Source: Lycium barbarum (Eukaryota > Streptophyta > Magnoliopsida > Solanales > Solanaceae). Taken from it: DNA of 64,000 nt. Of this stretch, positions 9,666-22,290 are shown one piece after another; the first letter of the stretch is position 1; the number at the start of each line of letters is the position of its first letter. Location: the NCBI RefSeq assembly GCF_019175385.1, contig NC_083346.1, positions 60,789,821-60,853,820 on the forward strand, read 5' to 3'. Under the pieces are notes generated by a model. That model did no database searches. It saw nothing but the letters and a program-made list of their open reading frames with translations, and had not been told where the DNA came from. The position numbers and the translations under genes are program-made.

Positions 9666-12040
9666 AAAATTTCCACAACTGTAGATATAAGGGACAAATG
9701 GGAAATTTGGAATAACCTAAAGGAAATTAGAGTATGAGCAGTGGATAGAAACCTTAAAGAGGTCGCGTGGGCTAAGGCAGACTAAATTGGTGAAGAGGGA
9801 GGAAGCGCAACACAACTTTGGAATCAGAGTATGTTTGAATAGCGTTTGGGAAATGTTTTGTAAGCGAAATGGTAGTAAATGTATGTGTATGCATATGACA
9901 TCCCATTTATGACTATATTGATCGACAGGTGAATCATAGCAACCAGTGTTGCGATGTATAGAAGACACTAACTGAACGAAATTCAAGAAACAAAGCGAAA
10001 GGTATGGTACAGATGTTATGAAATAGACGAATACTAATTTTACTACAGGTTAAGGTTGGAAAATTCTAATACAACAATATTTGGAAAGAAAAGAGAGTGA
10101 GTAAATGGAAGGCAAGGAGATCAAAATGTCAGAAAAAGTGAAAAAGTAAGAAACATAATTAAGCAAAGCCTCTAAAAGAGCCGACGGGAAAAGCATGAAA
10201 TTATTTGCGTAGAAATTTGAAGGACAGGTCTGAAAAAGAACTAGAATGTAATAGTACAGGACAAAAAAAAAAGGAAACAAACTTGGGGAAGGTTAACGGT
10301 GAAAATAGGACAAGCATATGGGAGTACGGAGGGTACTTTAATAAGTTGGTGATAGCGAATCAACTACTTGCCAAGGAAAGGACGAGGATAGTGAGTTGGT
10401 TCAATTGATAAGAAAACCTATGACATGGAATGAGGAATCATGTGAAGACCGAGGAATTCGATTATCGAGAAAACAGAATGAAAGATAAGGAACGGGTATG
10501 GAGGAAAGGATAACTTGGCCGAATCTTCCATTGTGGAAGGATATAATTACTAAAGGATAAATGCGTAGCCATATCAATATGGTTGCTTTGAACATAGAGA
10601 AGCCTTCCTGGAGGGTGACTTAAGAATGAAACCGATTCGCGCGTATAAAAGAATACCTTGCGAACCTCAGAGCCGATGCTACAAACAACAAGAGAAGAAA
10701 GCTACTCCCTAATAAAAAGATCAAGGATACTGATGGCTTGATCGAAGGAAAGAGAGTGGTTAGGAAAAAGTAGCAGGAAACGGATACGCACCAAAAGGGT
10801 AATGACACTATTAGACATAAAGGACAGAGATATGTCAAAGTGGAAAAAGTAAGCGTCAGAAATGGATGCCATTATGAGTATTCCGATTAAATACGAGAAT
10901 GTAGTTAGCAAGGAGATAGACAGGACAGACTCCACGATGAAGGAACTACAATTGTATGAAGGTCGCGGAAAGCGATGGTTACATAAATGGCATAGGCATA
11001 TATAGACCCTCTTGATAAAGGGGGGGGGGGGGAGAACATACTAGACCTAAATTGAACTATGACAATTCAAGCCCCAGAAAAGGAGACTTATTAACTCGGG
11101 ACCACAGATCAGGGTATGTTGGCATATCGTAAAGGTTATGAAAGGACATAGAAATAAATTGACAACGAGGGTACTATGAGGAAGATATAGGGAGAAAATA
11201 TGGAAGACACGTAGAGAGGATGCTTTATGCTGACACGAGCCTCGATATTCCTTGATCATGGTTTAATTCCCCGGACTGAGCAGAACTTGCGTAGTACCTA
11301 GATATGTAAAGATGTGCCCAAGAGGGTAATAAACAGAGCAAGAAAGGTATACAAGCTAAATCCACAAGGTCAATGAAGAGGATAACAAACCCAAGGGATG
11401 CCTCGGACGACAATTGTTATAATGAAGTAACCACGGTTGGTAGTCAATAGCTTCTCGAAGAAAGGAAGCACGCTGCTCATATGAATAGAAGGTAAAAGAG
11501 GCCACCGGGTATTAGAAGATAGTTCATGGACCATTAATCATACTAAACATGAAGGTATACGCTATGGGATTGTAAGAATACTTAACATGAAGCTATGCCT
11601 AATTATAAGGAGTGCACGTTGGAGAGCCAACGAGGAAAGACGACTGATGGAACGATCACCAATCCAAGGAAGTTACAGACAGGTATATTGGCATTAAGGG
11701 ATGTGAGGGAAGGAAATAAGGAAAACGTTGCGGCAAAAACCCAAAAGTGTTGCGAGTTAAGAAATTAACTGAACTCGAATCACAAGTTGTCATAAGTATA
11801 GTTGGACTGCGAAGGATGAGAAATGGCAAAGCAATATCATGTATACGTTTTGGATACTGATAAACTAGCCTTGGAAAATAGCATAACCATTATATTCATT
11901 AGCGATAAAGTCATGATTGGATAAACAGTTAGAATGTAATACCGAAGAGATCAACACAACGAATATGCCATGTATGAGCAGGGTAATTGCCCATTAGCAA
12001 GGTAACAAGGAGCGATAAAAGAAGAATATTTAAGGGCTAA
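9661..12040 (+). other. T2 non-coding purine-rich internal stretch
   Basis: About 2.4 kb with strong A+G bias on the plus strand and no sense ORF beyond about 70 codons. No RT, protease or integrase motif could be found in any frame. ORFs on the minus strand are by-products of the purine bias. A run of G preceded by AAA lies at 11018-11035. Confidence 0.6.
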
Positions 12041-12528
12041 AAAAATCGACGTCGGCATTTAGAGTTTCAGGTCGACGAATGGCTATACCTGAAGACGTCA
12101 CCTATGGAAGGTATAATAAGACTCGGTAGGAAGGAAAGCTCAATCCATGATACAGTGGGCCTTATCAAATTGTCCGTAATATGGGCAAAGTCACCCATGA
12201 ATCAAAGTTACCACCGAATTAGGAGCGGTACATCCAGCCTTCCACGTGTCTATGCTTCGCAAATGTGTTGGTGACCCCTTCCCAAGTGTTTCATATAAAT
12301 GATATCTGAGTGATAGAGAAGCTACCATACAAGGAATAGTCTGTGTCCATAACGGACGGTCAAGTGAGAAAGTTATATGCCAAAGACGTGGTTCCGGTTA
12401 AAGTATTGCGTCCAAACAATAATAAAGAGGAGACGATCTGGGAAGCCGAAGGAAGAGTTGAAGAAGAAGTATCCCTAATTGTTTTCTACGCCTACAAGCA
12501 ACCTAAGCCTCTAAAACGGATATGTTAA
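12041..12528 (+). pseudogene. T2 integrase C-terminal tail and chromodomain remnant
   Basis: In shifting frames this reads like the T1 region 4320-4760: LEFQVDEW, a GPY/F-like stretch (GTGGGCCTTATCAAATTGTC), HPAFHVSML-like coding, then a chromodomain-like end (VRKLYAKDVVPVKVLR, then EETIWEAEG). Only the last part of pol remains, and it contains frameshifts. It shows that T2 derives from a chromovirus that lost the rest of pol. Confidence 0.75.
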
Positions 12529-12595
12529 ATGATCGTATCTGACAACTATAAAGGAGACCTCCACAAATTAATATAATTCACTATGAGGCCAGTTC

Positions 12596-12632
12596 AACAA
12601 TCGAGGACGAATGTTCTAAAGGGGGGGGGGGA
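12596..12632 (+). other. T2 hairpin and polypurine tract
   Basis: AACAATCG-AGGA-CGAATGTT (one mismatch in the stem), then TCTAAA and a run of ten or more G up to the LTR at 12633. Confidence 0.85.
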
Positions 12633-15600
12633 TGTTATATCCGATATTTTGCGTATTCGGATAATTCAAGACAATTGTATGAAATTAAAGACAAGGTTAT
12701 ATTCAGGTTTTGACTTAATGCACAAGTTGCTTGTAAGTATTATTAGTATGGAAAATTAAGAAAGACTAGGGGCAAAAAGGGAATTTCACGAGATGGTTCA
12801 TGGTAATATTGAAGAAAGCTAAGGGCAAATTTGGAATTTGGAAAATAATTTTTCATGAATTGCAAGACCAAAAAACAAATGGGCTTGGAAATAAAAGGGG
12901 CCAAGTGTGGCCGTCCAAAGGGATATGGGCCAAGGCCCATATGGAGACTTAAAATAAGTATTAAAGGATGACACATTTATCATTTTCATCTTCATCTTTA
13001 GAAAAATCAAGAAACTTGGAGAAGACCCAAAATAGAAGGCCATTCGGCCATGCTTGGTTGAACAAGAACCTTGGAAAAACAAATTGTTCAAAAATTATTT
13101 TCTACTAATTTGAAGGTCCCTAGCAAAGTGAAGTAGTCATTGTAGCAAGTAAAGCATCCATTCTTGCAAGCTATAAATTCTAGTCAAGTGAGAAGTTAAA
13201 GGAAAAAGGTAAGAATTAATCTTCTTTTATATGTTATGGATGGTTGTGTATGTTGTATTATGTAGAAATGGATGAAATTCATGAAAATATGGATATATGT
13301 GTTGTGGCCGTATGGTTATTGTATGGTATGGAAGAGAATGAATCAAGTTTTTCTTAAGTATTTTGGTTGTTGTTGTAATGGAATCTATGTTGATAATGAA
13401 AGTTTGATGATTCTAGTTGAAGTTGTAAGTGTTGAAGAGTTGTTTAGAAGCTAATGTGATGCTAAAAACCATTTCTTGTATTTATGGAAAACAATGTTGT
13501 TAGTATGTGAATTGTTGGTGTAGTTCATGAAATTGAAGGAAGAGAATGTGTTGTTATTGTTCTTGTTGCATTTGGAAGCTTTCGGGTGGAGTGGAATAAT
13601 GGTTAGATTATTTTGAACATTGTGTGGATTGTTTGAAGCATTCTTGAACATTGTTTAAATGGTTGCGGATTAGTACTTGAATATGTAAGCAATTATGAAT
13701 TGAACGTAAATGGAAAGTCGTCAAAGTTTGTAGAAGGATGTTGTTAATGTTAGTATGCTTTTTGAATTGATTGTGGATATTGTTAGAATAACTGTTGGTA
13801 TTGTTGTTGATAATTTGGCCGAGTTAAATTCTCGAATTTGTTGTTGATGATATAGCCGAGTTGGATTCTCGGGGATGGTAGTATTTACAGGGGAAATGCT
13901 GCCGAAATTTCTGTAGACAAAGTGTTAGTTAAGGATGAGATTCTTGGATATCTATAGCTAATGTTTGTTATTCACTAACATTGTTATAGATTTTGGAAAG
14001 GCCAAGACCTAAGTTGGATTAGCTAAGGAAGCGGGCAAGGTATAAAAGGCTTACCTTTCTTTCTTTTGGCATGATCCTTATGAAACGAGCAAATGACGTA
14101 TATGTATGATTTCAAAGAAACTCCCATTCTTAGAGCCACTAGGATGGCTAACGTTCTGGATTTCCATAAGCTGTTTCATATGATTTTGATGCGTATCGAT
14201 GATGTCTAAAATTCGGTTGATATGTTTCTGAATGGCATTCGAAAGATAATTGATATGACTAAAGTTTTGATATTCAAATGCTAGCACGTTCGATTATTCC
14301 ATTGGATCTTTGAAATATTTTAATACGTACATATGGTTCCAAAAGTTCTATCTGATTTGATCCATAATGATATTCGAAAGGTACCTAATATGATTGTTGC
14401 TTTGATTTTCCAAAAATGGCTTCTGAAACGTTCGTAGAAGGTTTTGTACTTCAAATGCTCATAACTTTCTTATACTAAGTCGGATTGACCCGAAACTTGT
14501 TTCTGAGCCTTAAGGTGTCGGTAAGTATACTTGTCTATCGAGTCTTGATTTATATGCATATAGTTTCTCACTACTCTGCTCGTGCACGCTTCAATATGTC
14601 TATTCACCGAGTCCCGGGCTGGGTATGTTATCGTGCGCACTCCACTGCATTGTTCACCGAGTCCCTCATTAGAGGGCCGGGTACGGTATATGTATATGAC
14701 GATATGATGAGATGATGATATGTTATGGTGGCCAGGAGGGCATATGATTATTTGATTCACCGAGTCCCTCACTAGAGGGCCGGGTACGGTATGTATATAT
14801 GTATATGCAGGATGATATGATGGCACACTGATATGATGATATGACTTCACTCACCGAGCCCCTTACTAGAGGGCCGGGTACGGTATATATATGATATATG
14901 ATGTTGACATGCATGACTCTATTCACCGAGTCCCTCACTAGAGGGCCGGGTACGGTATATGTATAAATGTTTTCATGATGACATAATGACATGATTTCAT
15001 TCACCGAGTCCCAGGATGGGCCGGGTACGGTATGTGATATAAGAATGTTTGATTCTGTTACGTACTGCACAGGTACAGTGGTTTCTTTATTATGATACTT
15101 GACTCCCGGAATCTCTATTTCAGTTACGATCTTTCCAGTTGTATTTCATGCCTTACATACTCAGTTCATTTTCCGTACTGACCCCCTCTTCTTCAGGGGC
15201 TGCGTTCCATGCCCGCAGGTACAGACGCGCACGTGAGTGGTGCGTCAGCTTAGGCCATCCATTCTGCTGTGTTGAAGTGCTCCCTCGTTCCGGAGCCCAT
15301 ACTTTTGGTACAGATCTTTCTGTTCTACCTATTTATATATATATAACTATTTAGGGGTACGGCGGGGCCCTGTCCCGCCATATGGTTCTGTTATGTTTGT
15401 TAGAGGCCTGTAGACATGTATGTGGGTCATGGGTCGTTGTGGTTCAGATATGTCTGTGTGGCTTGCGTCTAAGCGGTTCCATTTGCTATGGCAGCCTTAA
15501 CGGCTTGTATGCATGTATACGTATATATATGATTTGGACGATATGCTCTACGACAACCTTGGTGGCTTCTGTATGATATGTATGTTACATGTGACCGCTT

Positions 15601-15741
15601 AAGATGACATCTGTTCTCAGCGTCTGTATAAATTAATATATGTTGGATATGGATAAGTGAATATATGCTGATTTGGTAAGTAAGCGTGTATGGGTGTCCA
15701 TCTCGGGCACTAGTCACGGCCCACGGGGTTAGGTCGTGACA
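12633..15741 (+). repeat. T2 3' LTR
   Basis: Partner of 5458-8415, high identity by eye. It holds the extra 152 bp near 14497-14648, a hairpin array at 14600-15040 and the triple-hairpin module at 15160-15224. It is followed by the target duplication GTATA at 15742-15746. Confidence 0.93.
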
Positions 15742-16996
15742 GTATAAATAGTACGGACCGTATGTTGGTCCGTATAATGGGTCTCGCCCAGCTTTTAAAT
15801 TAAGTGTAAGGGGTCATTTTTCATTTCACCTGTTTCATTTCCTACCTCTTCCAACTCAAGAAGCCTCTAGAACTTTCCCTACTCTTCAACCACAAGAGAA
15901 ATCCAAGGGAAACTATGATCAACAATACATAATTCATGAAATAAAGTGTATGAAAACTAAGTAGGGTTCATCTTCCTCAAAGAAAATCAAAGGAGGTGAA
16001 GAAGGGTTTTGATGCTAAGGTAGAAACTCAACTCAAGGCTTGTTCAACAAACATCCAAGGTAAGTTTTATGATCATTTCATGTTGTTTAAGGTATTGGGA
16101 GGCTTAGATACTTGAAATGTAGAAGAACATAGAAAGTGGGTCATTATTTAGTAAATAGTGACATAATTGAATGATAGTGGAATTGAATTATGAAAGTTGA
16201 AGAATTGTGATTATGAATACGTTATAATGATGTGTATATCATGAAACAAGCATTAAATGCGTGAAAACACAAAGATGAGCTATAAGTAGAAATATGGGGA
16301 AAATTGGAGGAAAATGGTGGATTTTGCTAAATATGCATAAATGATGATTGTTGATTGTGATATGGTGAGTAGTATTGTGAATGTTGGGAGTTGATATAGA
16401 ACATGGGAAAAGTAGTATAAACAAAGGAAGCGCTGCCCAATTTTTCTTGTAGTCAATTAACTAATGTTAATTCGAATTTTCTCATGAAGGTAACGACGTG
16501 ATACCGAAGGAGAACAAGTGAGCGATAGCTTAGTTAAACGATCAAGGTATGTGAGGCTAGCCCTTTCCTTCTAATGGCATGAATCCTATAGCGTAAACCC
16601 TTTATCCTCTTCGTGAGTTTCCATTTTCTGAAAAGTTAAGAGCCTACATTCATAAATGTCTATATAAGATGAGAGATACGATGTGACGATGCTATATTCA
16701 TAATGAGGTTATTTGTTGCCTACACTCACCTTATGTACTAGTTCCTTCAAGGTGAGGCAGAATGTCAATAATTACTCCATAATGATATCGGGGGATCACG
16801 ACCTTACGTCACCCCGATAGAGTAGAAATGATCTTGAGCTTCATGCATGTACTATGATAAGATAAGCATGTTTTTATAAGTATATGATAGTAAGCATTTT
16901 ATGATGAGCATGACATGGTTGCATCACACCGGGCCTAGTTGGCCGGGCAGTCACTGCCAAGGCGGGCAGCTATACGGATACACCATGACCTTTTGG
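15742..16996 (+). repeat. T1 3' LTR, part 2 of 3
   Basis: Continues the T1 LTR after T2, starting with the second GTATA and then more ACGGACC/GGTCCGT inverted repeats. The stretch from about 16030 on resembles the G LTR near 25920. It ends in TTTGG, the left duplication of the solo LTR at 16997. Confidence 0.88.
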
Positions 16997-19944
16997 TGTC
17001 ACGACCCAACCCCGTAGGCCGTGACTAGTGCCCGAACTGGGCACCCGAACACACTCATCAAATCCGAATCACATACAGATAGCGTATACGGGCACAAATA
17101 TCACACGCTGCCTCAAATTATATCAAACTGTCTCAGACACATTTCAAACACAACCATATATGTACATATATATCAGACGCCGACAAGGCTATCAAATGGC
17201 GCGACGGCCCAAAACATATACAAACGCACGCCGACAAGTCTGCCATGGCAAGTGGGAAAATACAAACACACCCGTACAGAAGTAGGCACAAAACCCACAT
17301 ATACGTCTACAGACCACTAAACAGACAGACCGAATCATATGGCGGGACAGGGCCCCGCCGTACCCCTGAACAAATACATACATATGCAACGAACGAAGAT
17401 ATATACCAAAATGTAGGCTCCGGAATAAGAGGAGCACTCCAAACAGCAGAAGAGGGTATCCTAAACGGCTGGATCACCAAACTGTGCGTCTGCACCTGCA
17501 GGCATGAAACGCAGCCCCCCGAAGAAAGGGGGTCAGTACGAAATATGTACTGAGTATGCAAAGCAGAAGATACAGAAAACAAATCTGAGGCATAAACGAA
17601 ATAGAAGTACAGAACATAAGTGCAAACCCAAAATATCAAAATGTTTACTCTCAAAATATAAGTCATGCATAGGGCACAGAGAATATGGTCGCCCGCCCGT
17701 CGATGGCGCCATAACACAACATAACACCAGAAGGTTCAAATCTCCGTATCCCCGTCACACATCATAACACAGCATAACGCCATACACACCATAACATCAT
17801 ATATAAGTGGAACCCGACCCTCTTTGGCGAGTAGCTCGGTGAACCATAAGCACAACATAACTCCGGAGTATATCAAAGTGCGCACGACAACAGAACCAGC
17901 CTGGGAACCGGCGAAAGATATAACAGAACGCACGAGCAGAGTCATGAGTAACCATATGCATAAAATCATTATCATGGACTCAATTATAAGTAAAATGACC
18001 GTACTTTGAAAATCGAGATAATCGTCATACTACATTCTTTCAAAAGTCCTCCGAATTACATAAAGGAAAGTCACGGGACCCACGGACGGGTATCGACCCG
18101 AGCTGGGCCCGCCTATGGAAAACATACTTATCATACACCATGCAAACTCCTACGAAGATATCGAAGCAATCCGAGCCTTTCTGTGAAAGTTACGGCGTTC
18201 ATAGTTACGGAATTCTTTAAAACAAAACTTTTAGTGCAACATTGGAAATCAATTATTTCGAAAACATAAGGGTTCATATTTCATCACATCAAACATACGA
18301 ATGCCAAGGAATATATATAGAGATCATAACATACTCGGATTGCAGATTTAGAATTTCCTCGAGGCTCGTGACATAGCCTATTTATAACTAAGACATGCCA
18401 AAAGAAATAAGGTTGAGCTTTACATACCTCGTACGCACTCCAAGCTAACTCAACTCAAGCTAATCCAACCTACGCCTCGGGCTCCCCAAGGTCTACAAAT
18501 ACGTCAACGAGTATTACACATTAGCCATCGGCACTAGGCAATTTATTCCAAACTAACACTTAATTCTACAGTAATTTGGGCAGCATTTCCCCTGTAAATA
18601 GGCCAACCCCGAGAATTTAACTCGGCCAGAATCAACAACAACAAAAACAACAACAACAATAACCAACCTAGCAACCCCAATGACCAATCCGAAGGATAAT
18701 ATAACATTAACAACTTTCTTTCACATCATTCGACAACATTCATAATATCCAATTCGACGGCTTACATTCAAGCCATATTATCGCTCATCCATTCAATTTC
18801 CAACCCGAACCCTTACCAACGATATTCAAGGACATGTTAAACAATTTACATAATATTTCCAACAACCCAACAATTGTTCCAATTTACCCGAAAACAGTCC
18901 CCAAACCCGAGAACCTCACTATAACACACTCCTCATTTTCAAATCATGATTTGTATCAACAATCCACACTATAACGATAGCATTCTCATAAATGTACAAC
19001 TTACATCAAACGCACAATAACCCTCAAACCAGCCCATACAATTTCAACATCAATCTTGGGTCATTAAACGCTCATTTCCAAACTAGAATTCATAACGACA
19101 ACAACTAAAACACTAAGCGATATTAATTCATCCTTTGCCACACATGGGAGGCTACACACGGCCACATACCCACATACACATTTAAATGGTTCTCATTTAT
19201 TTCTTCACCCTACAACAATCAAACATGCTACATAGAATTAATTCATCACCTCAACACCACACAACATACACACACCTCATACGACTAACACACCAAGCAC
19301 ACAACCCACTTCCAACATACCCTATCTCATGATTTTCATTTATTTTAGCATACTACAACATGCATACAACATTCACAACACATAAACAAGACCAAATCTT
19401 ACCTTTCTTCTTCAACTCCACACTTTGCCTAGGGTTTGCGATCTACTAAACGGATGGCTTGATCGCTCCAACAACACTTCCACGTTACTTAGGGACCTTC
19501 AATTAGCGGATTTGCACCAAAGAAATATTTTTGGAATGGCTCAAATTGGATTTGGTTTTCTCTTAGCTTGGCCGAAAGTTTGGTGTTAAAGTTCTTCAAC
19601 TTCTTGATTTTCTTGCTAAGTATGGAATGAGAGAAGATGACTTAGAAGTCATCTTTTAAATTCCCATGCTAACTCTCCAAGTGTCCATGGCCCACACAAG
19701 TGTTGGACCATTTAAAATTGGCCACAAAGTGTGGGACTTCTTGCATGATTTTCAACTTCCAAATTTGTGACTTTTGGTCCCAACTTTTCCTAATTGTTCC
19801 ATGCCAACAATTTCATGTACATCTTATGTCTCCAAATAGAATCAAAGGTCAAGAATCTCGACTTCAAGTCTCGGAATGGTCTTGGCCCTAACTTATCATA
19901 GTTAATCCGGGTTGTCCCAATGTATAAAAATACGGGACATAACA
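16997..19944 (-). mobile_element. Solo LTR, minus strand, B/J-like family
   Basis: Starts TGTCACGACCC and ends GGGACATAACA, which is a complete LTR in reverse. There is no internal region. Flanks TTTGG (16992-16996) and TCTGG (19945-19949) are a 5-bp duplication with one change. It carries the triple-hairpin module reversed at 17494-17557. Solo LTRs arise by recombination between the two LTRs of one element. Open frames inside it are not genes. Confidence 0.88.
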
Positions 19945-20679
19945 TCTGGCATGGGCAGACACCACTAGTGGGCGGCATGAGATGGTACCTCGGACGCGGG
20001 AGGCCTGGACGCGGGCTAATGTTATTGATTATCACACCGTTCCGACATGGACGGGCAGCTTGCATATTATGCATATATGATATGATGATGAGTATGAGTA
20101 AGACAACAAGCATTACTTTCCATATGATTGTTATTCAGATCCAGATGTTTCATATCGATGTTCTCATTATATTATTGATGTCTTTCTTCATTGTTTATGC
20201 CTCTCCTACTCAGTACAATATTCGTACTGACGTCCGTTTTCATTGGACGTTGTGTTCATGCCCACAGGTAGACAAGGAGGTGAGCTTGGCCCAGATCCTC
20301 AGTAGCTGTCAGCTGATAGAGAGCACTCCATTGTTCGGAGGTGCTTATGGTTATTCTTTTGTTACATATGTGTATTTTTGGGCATGACGGAGTCTTGTTC
20401 CGCCTATGTATATAGTATGTCAGTAGAGGCTCGTAGATACGCAGTGTGGGTTATATAGTCTCACATGATGTTGTTATGTGTATATGTATATATGTTATTT
20501 TGATAGCCAAAAGGCAAATAAGTATAAAGCATTTATGTTTATATAAAATATATGCTTTCTTACACTTCCATGAATAAAAATTGCAAAAGAGCATTAGATG
20601 AGTAAGATGAGTAGTAAAGTGAGCGGTGCTCGGTAGCTAGCTCCGGGTACCCGTCACGGCCCCTAGTTGGGTCGTGACA
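19945..20679 (+). repeat. T1 3' LTR, part 3 of 3
   Basis: Holds the triple-hairpin module at 20207-20270, here with stems GACGTCC..GGACGTT and TGTG..CACA, and the CGGA..TCCG hairpin at 20388-20402. It ends CCTAGTTGGGTCGTGACA. Confidence 0.88.
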
Positions 20680-21196
20680 CATTCTTATTGGCATCCTTTT
20701 ATTTGTGGATGTTGCGTTCATACCCGCAGGCAGACAGAGAGACGACTCACACCCTTAGGTTGATTTCTCAACGCTTGTATTGGAGCACTCCACTTGTTTT
20801 GGAGTTGCAGTCTAGCTTGGTAAGATACTTTTGTGTACATTTGGCTATGGCAGGGTCCTTTCCCGTCCTTATTATGTCTTGTATTATAGTAAAGGCTCGT
20901 AGACGGATATGTACAGTTAGATGTTCTATGGCCTTCTCGGTCTATATTTCGTTATATCCTTATTTTTGATAGCCTTGTCGTCTTGTATACTTGGTATCAG
21001 CTTGATTACATTCGTATATATATATATCTTTGGGATCTTGTCCCTTTTAGCTTATGATATCTATTAGTGACCAGGTTGTCATGTGACGGCCCTCACGGCT
21101 CACACTCAGGTATGACTATCTAATGCGTGTATGTCCTGTGGTGCTCGGTAGGTTAGATTCAGGTGGCCGTCATGGCCCTCCGGTCGGGACATGACA
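20680..21196 (+). repeat. Element I 5' LTR, 3' part only
   Basis: Begins abruptly inside a triple-hairpin module (GTTGCG..CGCAGG at 20706-20731) and ends CGGGACATGACA next to a primer site. The missing 5' part should lie left of T1, outside the window. Confidence 0.82.
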
Positions 21197-21200
21197 AAAG

Positions 21201-21211
21201 TGGTACAGAGC
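21201..21211 (+). other. Element I primer binding site
   Basis: TGGTACAGAGC, the Met-tRNA primer site with one T lost from TGGTATCAGAGC. Confidence 0.8.
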
Positions 21212-21254
21212 AGTTCGTCATAGGGCTTTCTACGAGCCGTGTCTAGTAGATTCT

Positions 21255-21290
21255 TGTTTATAGGTGTGTAGTGCACCACACTTATAAACA
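21255..21290 (+). promoter_or_regulatory. Leader stem-loop with GTGCAC loop (element I)
   Basis: TGTTTATA pairs perfectly with TATAAACA. One G-T pair and GTGTG/CACAC-type pairs extend this to a 14-bp stem, with loop TAGTGCAC (GTGCAC at 21271-21276). This is the best-preserved copy in the window. Confidence 0.7.
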
Positions 21291-21400
21291 GGAGGCTCCA
21301 GGTCATTTAAGATGGTTGACTTATCTTCTTATCCTGGATCGTGCGATAGAGCCATATTAGGAGAATTCCCTTTTCCTGACCATGTGTTATGATTTCAGTA

Positions 21401-22083
21401 ATGCCCGTGAGGAGAAAAGCTTCAGCGGCCCAGAAGGGCAAGTCAGTGGTAGGTAGGAGAATTGGTCGAGTACCACCTGTAGGTATCGAGGAGGACGAGT
21501 CCTAGAATGAGGTTCCATCTTGGAATCTCATACCCCGCCAGCTCCAGAGGAGCATAGAGGAGCTCTGACCTCAGCTCTAGCTCCAGCATCCCTAGTTCCT
21601 CCAGCAGATGCATCTGGACATAAGATGTGAGATGCTATTCAGTTGTTGACTTGGTTAGTGGCCGCTCAGGCCCGACGCCAGGGTGCTGGTGTTGATATTG
21701 CTGATAGGGGTGTTAGTTTGAGGGTCAGGGATTTGCTTAAATTGGACCCTCCAAAGTTCTTTAGATCGAAACTAGATGAGGACCCACAGGTTTTTATTGA
21801 TAGGATGCAGAGTACACTAAGGGCGATGCACGCTATCGAGACTGAGTCAATAGAGTTAGCTTCCTATAGACTATGGAATGTTGTTGTTTACTGGTATGAA
21901 TCTTGGGAGCTATATAGAGGTAATAATGCTCCTCCAGTAGTATGGCGATAGTTTACAGCGGCCTTTATCTACCATTATCTGCAGCCAGAGATTAGACGGG
22001 CCCGAGCTGATAGGTTCTTTAACCTTAGACCTGCGAGCATGGGTGTTTGAGAGTACTGTCGTCAATTTAATTCATTGGCTATA
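21401..22083 (+). pseudogene. gag: Element I gag, N-terminal part, inactivated
   Basis: ATG 21401 follows GATTTCAGTA. The N-terminus (MPVRRKASAAQKGKSVVG) matches T1, G and D. A frameshift precedes 21643. The gag domain follows in the new frame (ASYRLWNVVVYWYESWELY, then RRARADRF). Stops replace Gln or Arg codons, for example TAG after VVWR and TGA in the GVREY motif. The coding region is cut at 22083 by H' inside the FNSLA motif. Confidence 0.87.
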
Positions 22084-22251
22084 TGTCACGACCCAAGCCG
22101 ATGAGTCTTGATGAGTGCCCGACCTCTACAGACCAAGCACCCCTAAACTCGTACCTGGATCTCACTGAGCAACATGGTGGCCGATATATAGTTTGCAACT
22201 GAGCTATACTAGCTCCTGTAAGATTAACACAATAGACTCTGCATCAAGAAC

Positions 22252-22290
<39 letters not shown>

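Larger units (their letters stand above)
5458..15741 (+). mobile_element. LTR element T2, large and without working pol
   Basis: Two LTRs (2958 and 3109 bp) bound a 4.2-kb internal region. The target duplication GTATA is perfect (5453-5457 and 15742-15746), and the T1 LTR reads through when T2 is removed. The internal region has a primer site, a conserved leader, one unfamiliar ORF, a 5S-derived segment, a long purine-rich non-coding stretch, and a decayed integrase tail with chromodomain before the polypurine tract. No protease, RT, RNase H or integrase core is visible. It therefore resembles a large retrotransposon derivative that depends on a relative for movement. Confidence 0.92.
1..20679 (+). 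mobile_element. Ty3/gypsy chromovirus T1 (Tekay/Del-type), 5' end outside window
   Basis: The internal region runs from within the leader to 5009 and the 3' LTR from 5010 to 20679. The LTR is split by T2 (5458-15741) and a solo LTR (16997-19944). Order of coding parts is gag, protease, RT, RNase H, integrase, chromodomain, which defines a Ty3/gypsy chromovirus. With the insertions removed the 3' LTR is about 2.43 kb, begins TGTTACACCTCG and ends GGGTCGTGACA. The 5' LTR and primer site lie left of base 1. Immediately right of 20679 the sequence is the middle of another LTR (element I), so T1 is itself an insertion. Its target duplication cannot be tested here. Confidence 0.92.
20680..22083 (+). 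mobile_element. Element I, chromovirus fragment (oldest host of the nest)
   Basis: LTR end, primer site, leader and the start of gag, cut at 22083 by H'. The rest is presumably beyond the right end of the window, behind H' and everything nested in it. Confidence 0.82.

Noticed and set aside
17307..17717. 136-codon minus-strand frame with hydrophobic stretches
   Set aside because: Inside a solo LTR, spans the hairpin module, no family motif.
19790..20387. Overlapping 107- and 155-codon frames across the T1 LTR and solo LTR joint
   Set aside because: They cross an insertion boundary at 19944 and contain only LTR sequence.
22255..22282. (AT)n run as a possible regulatory element
   Set aside because: Simple repeat of variable length; similar runs occur at different LTR positions in H and K.
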